Part shown: positions 56,080-64,000 of the stretch, piece by piece | How positions within the stretch are numbered: position 1 is the stretch's first letter | Layout of the letters: every line of letters starts with the position of its first letter | NCBI GenBank assembly: GCA_036852015.1 | Contig: JAANDG010000336.1 | Span: 62,001-126,000 of the forward strand | DNA: 64,000 nucleotides | Reading direction: 5' to 3' | DNA from: Pelodera strongyloides | Lineage: Eukaryota; Nematoda; Chromadorea; Rhabditida; Rhabditidae | The notes under the pieces: model-generated | Told to the model about the DNA's origin: nothing | The model's input: only the letters and a program-made list of their open reading frames with translations | The model's database searches: none | Translations under genes and position numbers: made by a program

Positions 56080-57297
56080 ATGTTATTGCCATATATTAAT
56101 CTGTTGACTGTTTTCGTCTGTTTCACAACAATATCTCAAGGTATACTTTGGTTTATTTCTTATTAAAAATCTATAGATCCAGATGCTTTGACTTTCGACA
56201 AATTTTAGCAAGTTGTCGAATCCAACTGTGCTAAAGCTATACTAGGATAATGGGCAGGTTAGAAGTCAGGGCTGAAGTAACTTATCTTGTTAGGACTTTC
56301 ATTTATTTATTTATCTGCAATACCATGAGCTGGCGATGGCGAAACCGTGAAAATCTACCTTGTGAGGCTTAGACTCCTCCTGCATTTTGAACGCTGTTTG
56401 CATTCACTATTGAATACACAAGAGCGCTGAAAGATACCGTTTAAAGGGACGGGCCTCCATCAAAATAAACCCATATTTAGCATGTTTTTATAATTTGTAT
56501 AAATGGGATTTATTATTATATATATGTACACTAAATTTCGGCTAGACTTTATCCCGCTGAAATTTTTTGGGTTCGATATTCGGATAACTATACCGTAGGC
56601 ACAAAACAATTGCACCCTTCTTTCTTTACCGTGTGACCCGAGGGTAACTGGCTCTTGCTGTGTCCCAGGAGAGTATCTGTCTATACAGCCATATTCCTCT
56701 GACACTATTACTTACTTTCCTCATTCAGGTATTCCCATCTCTCCTCTGGAACTGTACAGAGCATTGCATAACAGCAAGCATGAGTTCCCACAGACAGATT
56801 CATCTACACCACATCTGAATAAGGATTTCATCAAACCGATCGGATCCATAGCTGGAGAACCGGTACGATTTTGGTGACACTCTCTCTCTCGTTTTCTCTC
56901 GTCTATCTCTCTCGTCTCTCTCTCGTCTCTCTCTCGTCTCTCTCTCTCGTCTCTCTCTCAAGTGATATAGTTTTAGAAACCAAACAAAGATTTTGAGAGA
57001 AAAAGTCATGCCTCCTTACTCTTTTTGTCATTTTAAACTCGCCCCTTTTCAGATCTACCCGAGTCGTTTCAGTAGTGATGTTGGAGTGGCTGGATATGTA
57101 TTTGATGAACAAGGTTTCGCGTTTCCAGTACGAGCGAGGCCCAATTTAAAGAGGATCATGGGGTATCTCATTTTTTTTTTATTTGGTAATTATTACCATA
57201 CGTAGAACTGCTTTTCAAGACACAATAAGTAACATAATTATATTTTAGTTCGCCAGGCGGTGTTGGTACCAGTATGACCAACTGGAGTGATCAGTGA
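56080..57297 (+). CDS. small secreted protein, family unknown
   Basis: Four exons in consistent phase: 56080-56140, 56729-56862, 57053-57162, 57249-57297. They give 117 residues ending at TGA 57295-57297. Exon 1 encodes a hydrophobic signal peptide (MLLPYINLLTVFVCFTTISQ). The mature part has no cysteines, a PISPLELYRALHN start, a Phe/Tyr-Val-rich centre (GVAGYVFDEQGFAFPVR), a possible dibasic site (LKR) and a Gly/Ser/Thr C-terminus (GGVGTSMTNWSDQ). No family recognised; a peptide precursor or a secreted structural protein are both possible. Confidence 0.72.
56441..56580. mobile_element. left part of a TTAAAGGG..GGGCC element
   Basis: GTTTAAAGGGACGGGCCTCCATCAAAATAAACC and CACTAAATTTCG match the arm of the element at 60931-61324. 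The rest is lost. It lies in intron 1 of the secreted-protein gene. Confidence 0.62.
56879..56960. repeat. CT-rich repeat with CTCGTCTCT units
   Basis: Imperfect TCTCTCTCGTCTC repeats immediately after the donor of exon 56729-56862. Confidence 0.9.
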
Positions 57298-57342
57298 GAA
57301 GAAGAATTAGATCTTTTTTTTATTTATGTGTATGCCTTCCTA

Positions 57343-57398
57343 TTAGGCTTAGGCTTAGGCTTAAGCTTAGGCTTAGGCTTAGGCTTAGGCTTAGGCTT
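57343..57398 (+). repeat. interstitial telomere-type repeat (TTAGGC)n
   Basis: Nine tandem hexamers, eight TTAGGC and one TTAAGC. TTAGGC is the nematode telomere unit. The run lies 46 bp after the stop codon of the secreted-protein gene, so it may fall in its 3' UTR. Confidence 0.95.
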
Positions 57399-57960
57399 CG
57401 TTTATGCTCCAACTCCACTTGAAAAAGATCCGTAAACTATTCTAAATAAGTATTCATAAGCCAACAACATTATGACCATTTACTGTCAATTGTTTCTACC
57501 CAATTTCTACCGAAATCTTTGTTCTCACTAGTTGCATTATCATTAAAAATTGTTCACGTTACGCAGTGATCTCTGTGTTTGATCTTCAAAAACACTATGA
57601 TTTTTTAGAGATAAACATATCACGTATCAATTTTCTTCTAGCACTTGATATGACCTATACCCGGAGAACGTTATGTACATACGTGATATGATATTTTTTA
57701 GAAAATATTATTGTTCTAGATGATATATTGCGTGAGATTGTGTATATAACTACAATATTTTTTATTTGAAAACTTTAATTTGGAAATAATAAATTTCTTT
57801 AGTAAAGTCTGACGACGAGAATGTACGTCTGTTGATCATGGTAGTAGCATGCGTAGGGATTTCTTTGCGAGAAAACGTCGCCATTGGTGGTTGTCTGCCA
57901 ATCAGGACCCTGCAATTACAGTAACCCATTAGAGAGCCAACACAGGAAAGTGGAAAACCC

Positions 57961-58166
57961 GAGATGGCCCCGATTCTTTAAAAAAAACCCGATATGGCCC
58001 CGACCACGTTCCGATATGAGCCGGATCACAAATAATCCGGCCCATATCGCGAACAAGGCCGTATATGGCCCCGATTCTCTCAAAAAACCCCGATATGACC
58101 CCGATTATTTTATATGGCCCCGATCACGGCCCGATTTTTTGAGGGACGTGATCGGGGCCATATCGG
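57961..58166. repeat. ATGGCCCCGAT repeat block with inverted copy
   Basis: At least seven direct or near copies of ATATGGCCCCGAT at about 57963, 57990, 58006, 58069, 58092, 58113 and 58127, plus an inverted copy ATCGGGGCCATAT at 58151. AAAAAACCC spacers alternate with them. Confidence 0.8.
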
Positions 58167-58356
58167 TATTTTTGGTTTCTCATGTACCCATTAAAGCACC
58201 AATGGATTCATTTCGTACTGTACACTGGGTAATTAGCGCCTATACAATTTTTTTCAACTTTTCGTATTTTTAACTCAATTGTTCGTGTTTTGATAGCCAA
58301 CTCAACACAAAACAACAACAACAGAAATCACCCATTTGCGATGAATCGAAGAATGT

Positions 58357-59126
58357 TTAAAGGGAATATGTAGGCACTCAAAATGTGCAAAACAACTGCG
58401 AAACTGGAGTTCCCACACCAGACATGAATTTAAGTAGGCGACTGAATATGTAAATTCGAATTTGCATGCCCTGCATATTGAATCTTGCTATTTGCCGATA
58501 TCCGCATGCAAAGTCGAAATTTGCTCCATCAGAACTGCCGGGTAAGCTAGGGTGTCAGTAAACGCGTTTACTATGGAAAAGGCGAACTTTGAAAATCATT
58601 TTCTTTTAAATGGGAAACTTTAAAAAAAAATTTGTTGTTGTTTCCTTAAAGGATCGCAGTCACTTCAAATTCGCCTTTTTACTTCAATTATCCATAAACA
58701 TGAAAAAGCACCTAGAAAAATACCATTCCGGTGTCAATTTACTGAAAAATTAACCCAGGGAAAGAAATCCCCTCGGTTGCGTTCTAATTACGTACAGTAT
58801 GACAACGACAACTGAGACAGTAGAGCAGACACTTTCCCTCTTCACCGGTCTTTCTTTGTTTTGTCATCATTGGCAACCGGCCAAGTCCCGTTGCGATTTA
58901 GAAAACACCCCATTTTGTCAAAAATCAGAACTCAACACAAGGGATTTCTTTCCCTGTGATAAATGTTCCGTAAATCGGTATTAGAAAGGTATTTTTCTAA
59001 GTATCTTTTTATATTTATTGATAAGTGAAGTAAAAATGCGAAATTGAAGTGACTGCGATCCTTTTGAGGAACACACATTCTATTAATACAGCTTAACTTC
59101 AAAAAGGGCATACATATTCCCTTTAA
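58357..59126. mobile_element. TTAA-flanked fold-back element of 770 bp
   Basis: TTAA at 58357-58360 and 59123-59126. Ends AAGGGAATATGTA..GC and complement. Further inverted blocks inside are GGATCGCAGTCACTTCAA (58653) with its complement near 59048, and CTAGAAAAATACC with GGTATTTTTCTA. No coding capacity. Confidence 0.8.
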
Positions 59127-59295
59127 CCTTATAACGTTTGCACTTTATATCATGGCTAAGTTCGGGTTGTGCGCGGCGAGTACGGCGCGAAAATGAAATC
59201 GCTGGCCAGGTCCGCAACGGATACGCAGTGAACTAGCGAGAACCTGCCGCCTGTCTGCAAACGTTGTACGAGGCACGCAGCGAGAGCAATGGGGA

Positions 59296-59433
59296 TCCCA
59301 AACATTCGGTGTGATTCTGTCAATACTACCTAGTTCTACAAGAAACCTGCATATATAATATGAAAAATTAAACAAAAAAATTCTCGTGTAGTTCCAAAAT
59401 ACTGTAAATTTTCAGCACACTGGAAACCCCATA
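59296..59433. repeat. dispersed repeat, copy 2
   Basis: Second copy of the repeat at 28478-28620 in the same orientation. Confidence 0.7.
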
Positions 59434-59686
59434 AGCGTACCATCGCATATAATTTGTGTCGCATTCTAATTTTTGAATACAATAGTTCAAACCTGTCTCT
59501 GCCCGTGAATGACTTCTGCGTGTACAAGCCATTTTCCTGGTTTACGGAACATTACAATCTAAATGAGGGAAATTCGATGAAACTGCACGGAAGAGAATTT
59601 CCATTATAATATTTCTTGGCACCATCCATAAATTTTTATTACACCAGTCGATCAATAAGAAACCAATCAAAGAAACCAATTGTTTA

Positions 59687-59866
59687 TTAAAGCGAAATGC
59701 CGGCCGGTTTTTAAAACGCAGAGTGAATGTCTGAATTCGTACTTATTTATGCTGACCATAAGTTGCTCGAATTTAGCTAGATTTTTTTTATACGCATTTA
59801 TATTCATTTGCATAAGGTGCATAAGAATGCGGGTCTACTCAATGTGTTTCAAAAACCGGCCGGTAT
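59687..59866. mobile_element. MITE, TTAA / CCGGCCGG family, right tip lost
   Basis: Starts TTAAAGCGAAATGCCGGCCGG and ends at CAAAAACCGGCCGGTAT. The last 10 bp are replaced by unrelated sequence. Confidence 0.85.
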
Positions 59867-59954
59867 AGAACAACAAGAAACACTATGTAGAACCAAAATC
59901 ATAAAAAGAAGTTTATTACTATTGCCCAACAAAAGGCAGTTACTTATGTGAGCG

Positions 59955-60725
59955 TCACATGTGCGCAAATAACATTTTATGATTCTCTAAATCTCTAACC
60001 TGGTCCAGTACATACTTTGACAGTGCGCCCATATCATGCACGTATGCCTGCAGGGCACTGTTGATATAGTTGGCCAGGTTCGGATCACGACATTGTGCCC
60101 CAGCACTGAGTGTAGAGTTGGAGACCACTCGGTTTCCTTCGAGCTGAAGTATTGATTTTTTTCAAGTCCTTTAGAGTGCTATAATGATGAACAACTCAGA
60201 ACCACGAGCGCGCGGATACTTCGCGGATACGCAGCGCGCGGGTAGGCGTAACCACATAGCGCCGAAAACAAATTATGCTTAGCCGCGTAGTGCGGGCAGC
60301 GAATAATAACGGTAGCCGCGTGCGCGTCCATTTTTTCTATTTTCCAGCACACTCAATTTCGATCTCAATTATTTATTAGATAATGGAACAAAAATAAGCC
60401 TAATATCATTGATTAAAAAAAAATGGAAAACTATCCATAAGCTTTACCTCTGCCTCTGTTTTTTTTCATAGGGTGAACTTTTTTTATATATATCGTTCTT
60501 ACTAGAGCTTGGCGCCCGCTGCAGTGCGGGCAGCGAATAATAAGCGCATCGCGCGGGTAGTCGCTGGTTGGTGAGGAAAACTAACCATAAGCTTTCTCTA
60601 GGGTGAAATTTTTTATTATATATCGTCCTTACTTGAATTTGTTTACCAGCTAGTTGATTTGGTACCGGAGTCGAATACGTCCAAACAACGGTAACGAAAC
60701 AGAGGGAGAGGAATAGACGAATCAT
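59955..60725 (-). CDS. small secreted protein, family uncertain
   Basis: Two exons, 60633-60725 and 59955-60143, join in phase 0 for 93 residues. Exon 1 is a clear signal peptide (MIRLFLSLCFVTVVWTYS) followed by TPVPNQLAGKQ. Exon 2 starts LEGNRVVSNSTLSAGAQC and continues DPNLANYINSALQAY, then ALSKYVLDQ. A GTTAGA right after LDQ could be a donor, in which case further exons were missed and the protein is longer. The single-Cys plus helical pattern faintly recalls nematode ground-like proteins, but the defining later cysteines are not seen. Confidence 0.6.
60200..60560. repeat. GC-rich repeats in the intron of the secreted-protein gene
   Basis: GTGCGGGCAGCGAATAATAA occurs twice (about 60288 and 60525) with GCGCGCGGGTAG-type motifs around both. 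TTTTT..TATATATCGT plus CCTTACT also recurs (60479 and 60610). Confidence 0.7.
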
Positions 60726-60763
60726 CTAAAGTAACGAAGGGAACTACTCTCGATAGCCTGATG

Positions 60764-60934
60764 TTAAAGCGAAGTACCGGGCGGTTTTTGAAACGCATCC
60801 AGTACGTCAGCATTCTTATGCAGCATATGCAAATGAACATAAATTAGAATAAAAATTCGAGCAAATTAGCATAAATAGGTAAGAATTCAGTTGTCCGCGA
60901 TGCGTTTCAAAAACCGGCCGGAATTTCGCTTTAA
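60764..60934. mobile_element. MITE, TTAA / AGCGAAATACCGGCCGG family
   Basis: 171-bp copy with intact ends. Its right TTAA (60931-60934) is also the left TTAA of the next element. Confidence 0.9.
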
Positions 60935-61324
60935 AGGGCCAGGCCCATAAAATAAACCTATATTTACGATAATAATGACTATCAAGCATTTTTATTACAA
61001 TATATACAAACTAAATTTCACCATTATTCGCCCTGCTGGAAAACTTTTTTCCAATGCGCTCAACGCATATGTATACCATAAAACGGCAGATTTTAAAGCT
61101 ATATATGCAAATTTTAATCGCATTATAATTTCACGATAAATTTGCACAGACGACAAGGATATTTGCGGCTTTATGGTATACATTTAAGCTGAGCGCATCG
61201 TAAAAAAGTTTTCCATGGCAAATAAATGTGAAATTTAGTTTGTATATATTGTAACAAAAACGCTTGATGGTCATTATGAACGTATCGTAAATATAGGTTT
61301 ATTTTGATGGGCCTGTCCCTTTAA
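60931..61324. mobile_element. TTAA-flanked inverted-repeat element, AGGGNCNGGCCCAT termini
   Basis: 394 bp. Left end TTAAAGGGCCAGGCCCAT, right end ATGGGCCTGTCCCTTTAA. Long arms continue inward (CCTATATTTACGATAA; ACTAAATTTCAC; GGAAAACTTTTTT; GTATACCATAAA and complements). A partial relative is at 56441-56580. Confidence 0.85.
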
Positions 61325-61577
61325 GTTAATTCGAGACAAACTGGAACAATTAATAAGAAATAAAATGAAATTAAATCATTAAGACAACACTGAGGGCTTC
61401 TATTTTCCAAAAACCGCGTGAGTCAACCGTGCAAACTTTTGTTCTTTCTGACGTTTAATACAAAAGAATATGTAAACTAATGTGAATGTATATAAATATA
61501 ACATTATATATTGTCCGTGAATCAGCGCCCATTTACATAACATAAAGGCAATTTGATCACTTTTATGGTTAAATTAC

Positions 61578-61738
61578 AGCGATATGGCACTTGGTTTGCA
61601 AAAAAATTCCATAAATCATATGCAAATTTCTATGCTCTTGCTGGCATTGCCGTCAGAGAATCTAACACAATTTACATGTAATACATTGCGATGCAGCCGG
61701 ACACATTTCAAAACCACGTTGTATACTGCTTTGAAATT
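61578..61738. mobile_element. degenerate palindromic MITE (CACNTGGTTT type)
   Basis: AGCGATATGGCACTTGGTTTG on the left and TCAAAACCACGTTGTATACTGCTTTGA on the right. Same group as 20449-20598. Confidence 0.6.
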
Positions 61739-62527
61739 GTAAATAAATGTAGCCAAATAGAAAATGACTGTTCCTCTATAAAGAGGAAAGCTTCACCACT
61801 TCACATCTGTCATTGATCCTTTTACATTTCAAACCAATAAACAATCACATCTGTTTACAATCAAACTCGATCGCGACTGGACACTGGTCGGCATACAAAA
61901 AAAAAGAAAAAAAAAAGAAAGAGAGAGGATCACAAAATTTTCCTCATTCTCGAAACCAATACCTACAATAAATAACCGAGTTGAAATAAAAATATACGCA
62001 GGGTAAGCATAATTTTCGTCTCTGAAACGGATGCAGCTATCGTTTTGCATATTTTTTCACTGGGGAAAGTCGGTCCGGGTGCCGCACTTGTACGGCACGA
62101 ACTAGCGGCGCACTCCACTTTTGGTGCGACACCCCACCCAAAACTGGTGCGGCCCAGATCCGAGTTTCGCGTTGTAACCCCTCAAGAGAATATCACGCGT
62201 CTGTGTGTCCCAAGTATTGTAATATAGGATCATGGCATGATGTTGTTAGATTATAACGTTTCTCACACAAAGCGCACGTATACAGCTATTTTCAGAACAG
62301 GTAAAGCTCGAGGAAAAGTTCAGACTTTGAGCCGAATGTATTTTGTCGGCTTGCAGACCCCCTTGACTCCTACCAGTGATAGCCGCCCTCCGCACATAAA
62401 AAAACGTAAACGTGTAATCGTGGTGTCGAGAGTTGTTGAGACAATTACCTCTAATTTACGTGATGATTCTTGTCGAATGTTACAACTTTGTCTTTGGAAT
62501 TCAATTTCTGCATACATTCTAAGTTGC

Positions 62528-62699
62528 TTAAAGTGTTTTTGAAACGCATTGCCTACACCTGTTTTCTTATGCAGCATATGCAAATGAGCAAAAAATTAGA
62601 ATAAAAACTAGACCCGAATTAGACCCCACTTTGCATAAATGCATAGGAATGCAAATACTTGAGATGCGTTTCAAAATCAGGCCGACATTTCGCTCTAAG
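62528..62699. mobile_element. MITE, TTAA / CCGGCCGG family, left arm deleted
   Basis: TTAAAGTGTTTTTGAAACGCATTG lacks the CGAAATACCGGCC block; the right end is CAGGCCGACATTTCGCTCTAA. ACCCGAATTAGACCCC sub-type. Confidence 0.82.
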
Positions 62700-63267
62700 T
62701 TCTAAAAGTTGTTAGAATTATTAGAGCGATGTGACTAGTTAATTCAAAAACTTTTCTCAACCAATTTCTTGTATGTGCTCACCCTTTTCATGTTCTACTC
62801 TACCTTATCTTATAAAAGAACTGAAAGAATGCAGTAGCCTGCAGTTTCTCAAGAACCTTTTTTTGTCTCAAAGCCCAAATTGTTTTATGGGTCGTTTATG
62901 TTCTTAATTGTCCTTTATGACGCCAAACAATAATAAAGCAGTGACTTTTATAGGCGATAAGGGTTGATGAAAATCCGCTAACGAATAGTTGCCTTTACTG
63001 CAAAGAACATATTTTTAGCAACTGAGCAGGTTGACTTGTGGTGTTCATAGAAAGGAAGAAATTATTTTGTGAGCAGCGCCGAAAAGGAAAAATATATAAT
63101 ATTTTTCGTGGGACTTATATTGTCTCATACAACTTGTGCAGACGTACGTTCTTCAAGTAGAATTCTGATTTTGATAACTTAGTATATGGAAAAGTGCAAG
63201 GAAGAGTAAAGATATATAAAGTGTGACATGTCCTACAGAGAATCGAAGTTACGTCCTATACAAAAGC

Positions 63268-63342
63268 AATTTACCGACACGACACACATGCAAAAAAAGG
63301 TTTACCGCAATTTACCGACACGACACACATGCAAAAAAAGGT
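63268..63342. repeat. tandem duplication, unit about 40 bp
   Basis: CAATTTACCGACACGACACA followed by CATGCAAAAAAAGG occurs twice in a row. Confidence 0.9.
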
Positions 63343-63673
63343 AAAAAAAACCTTCGTCCATGCCACAAAATTTAACATTTGGAGAATATAATCCAGTTCA
63401 TTCCTCTTTCGATGTATTGTTATCATCCGTCTGTAAACTACCGAACATTTGTTTGTTTTATAACTGCTGTTCAACAATTATTCATCCTATAATTTCCTTG
63501 AGTTTGTTTTATTACTTCGGCGTGTCCTCTTCTTATCTTTATTGCGTTTTATATGTTCTTACATAGACAAACGGTAGCAGCTGCATGTTTCTACCCATAT
63601 TTCAATCGAAAAACTTCTGTTTACAATTGTTTTCTTCTTTTAGCGACGTTCTCTTTTGACTTGTTTTCTTACA

Positions 63674-63883
63674 GCTAAATACCGGCCGGTTTTTGAAGCG
63701 CAAGGCGGACAACTGAATTTTACGCATTTATGCTAATTTGCTCGAATTGAGCTCAATTTTTTATTCTAATTTATGCTCGAATTGAGCTCGATTTTTTATT
63801 CTAATTTATGCTCGCTTGCATATGCTGCACAAAAATCAGGCGTACTCGATGCGTTTCAAAAACCGGCCGGTATTTCGCTTTAA
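63674..63883. mobile_element. MITE, TTAA / CCGGCCGG family with internal duplication
   Basis: The left end lacks TTAAAGCG (starts AGCTAAATACCGGCCGG). GCTCGAATTGAGCTCNATTTT plus ATTCTAATTTAT is duplicated inside (63740-63810). Confidence 0.85.
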
Positions 63884-64000
63884 TCGCAGAACTGGCAGAA
63901 CCTTCAGTGTCCACCTCGGGTTCTGACGAATTCATGGAATGTGGTTTCTCTACTCATTGCTCCTGACTTCATGGATAACCTACGTATTGCCCGAATGCCT

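Larger units (their letters stand above)
57298..59954. other. intergenic region
   Basis: No exon chain seen. It holds the TTAGGC run, the GGCCCCGAT repeat block, a 770-bp TTAA fold-back element, a dispersed repeat copy and a truncated MITE. Confidence 0.5.
61325..64000. other. right-end region without recognised genes
   Basis: No exon chain supported in 2.7 kb. It contains an old palindrome (61578-61738), two TTAA MITEs and a tandem duplication at 63268-63342. Short open frames have no splice or family support. Confidence 0.45.

Noticed and set aside
55793..56107. Ser/Leu-repeat open frames
   Set aside because: They are translations of a CT microsatellite.
1..64000. CRISPR array, bacterial operon or prophage
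   Set aside because: Intron structure, animal gene families and MITEs make the DNA eukaryotic; the direct repeats seen are transposons or minisatellites.

Overview
The window is eukaryotic nuclear DNA, AT-rich, with short exons (about 45-200 bp) split by GT-AG introns and a very high load of small transposons. Several things point to a nematode: an interstitial run of the nematode telomere unit TTAGGC at 57343-57398, and a tight same-strand gene pair (MRPS37-RPL39) with a splice acceptor about 130 bp after the upstream stop, as in nematode operons. The species cannot be named. VPS26 and RPL39 are close to other animal copies, and the MITE-rich, intron-rich layout does not look like Caenorhabditis.

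Layout. (1) 2.3-15.0 kb, minus strand: a class XVIII myosin, with a lysine/proline-rich N-terminus, a PDZ domain and a motor with degenerate nucleotide switches. Its 3' end was not found and may lie left of the window. (2) 15.0-20.7 kb: no gene seen; it holds a 1.55-kb fold-back Tc1/mariner-type element. (3) 20.7-25.3 kb, minus strand: the complete retromer subunit VPS26 in 11 coding exons. (4) 26.0-27.4 kb, plus strand: mitoribosomal CHCH protein MRPS37 (CHCHD1) followed by ribosomal protein eL39. (5) 30.5-53.2 kb, minus strand: one 48-exon gene for a low-complexity, probably nuclear protein of about 1,746 residues that I do not recognise. It has SUMO-interaction-like motifs, a repeated VQVQTSEV block and 12 consecutive phase 2-2 exons, most of which look like tandem copies of one another. 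(6) 53.2-64 kb: two small secreted-protein genes (56.1-57.3 kb plus; 60.0-60.7 kb minus), GC-rich repeats, microsatellites and many MITEs.

The mobile-element load is the second theme. At least three MITE families recur: TTAA-flanked AGCGAAATACCGGCCGG palindromes, and two families of about 130-150 bp beginning GAGGCCGTATTCACCAAC and GAGGCCATATTCACCAC. There are also several two-copy or single families, two tRNA-derived SINE families, a poly(A)-tailed SINE, and a perfect 196-bp palindrome. Most copies sit in introns of the two large genes.

The genes do not form one pathway. They cover cytoskeleton/Golgi (myosin XVIII), endosomal sorting (VPS26), mitochondrial and cytosolic translation (MRPS37, eL39) and an unrecognised nuclear scaffold. 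Exon borders below were read by hand from splice signals and codon phase, so some may be off by a few bases.
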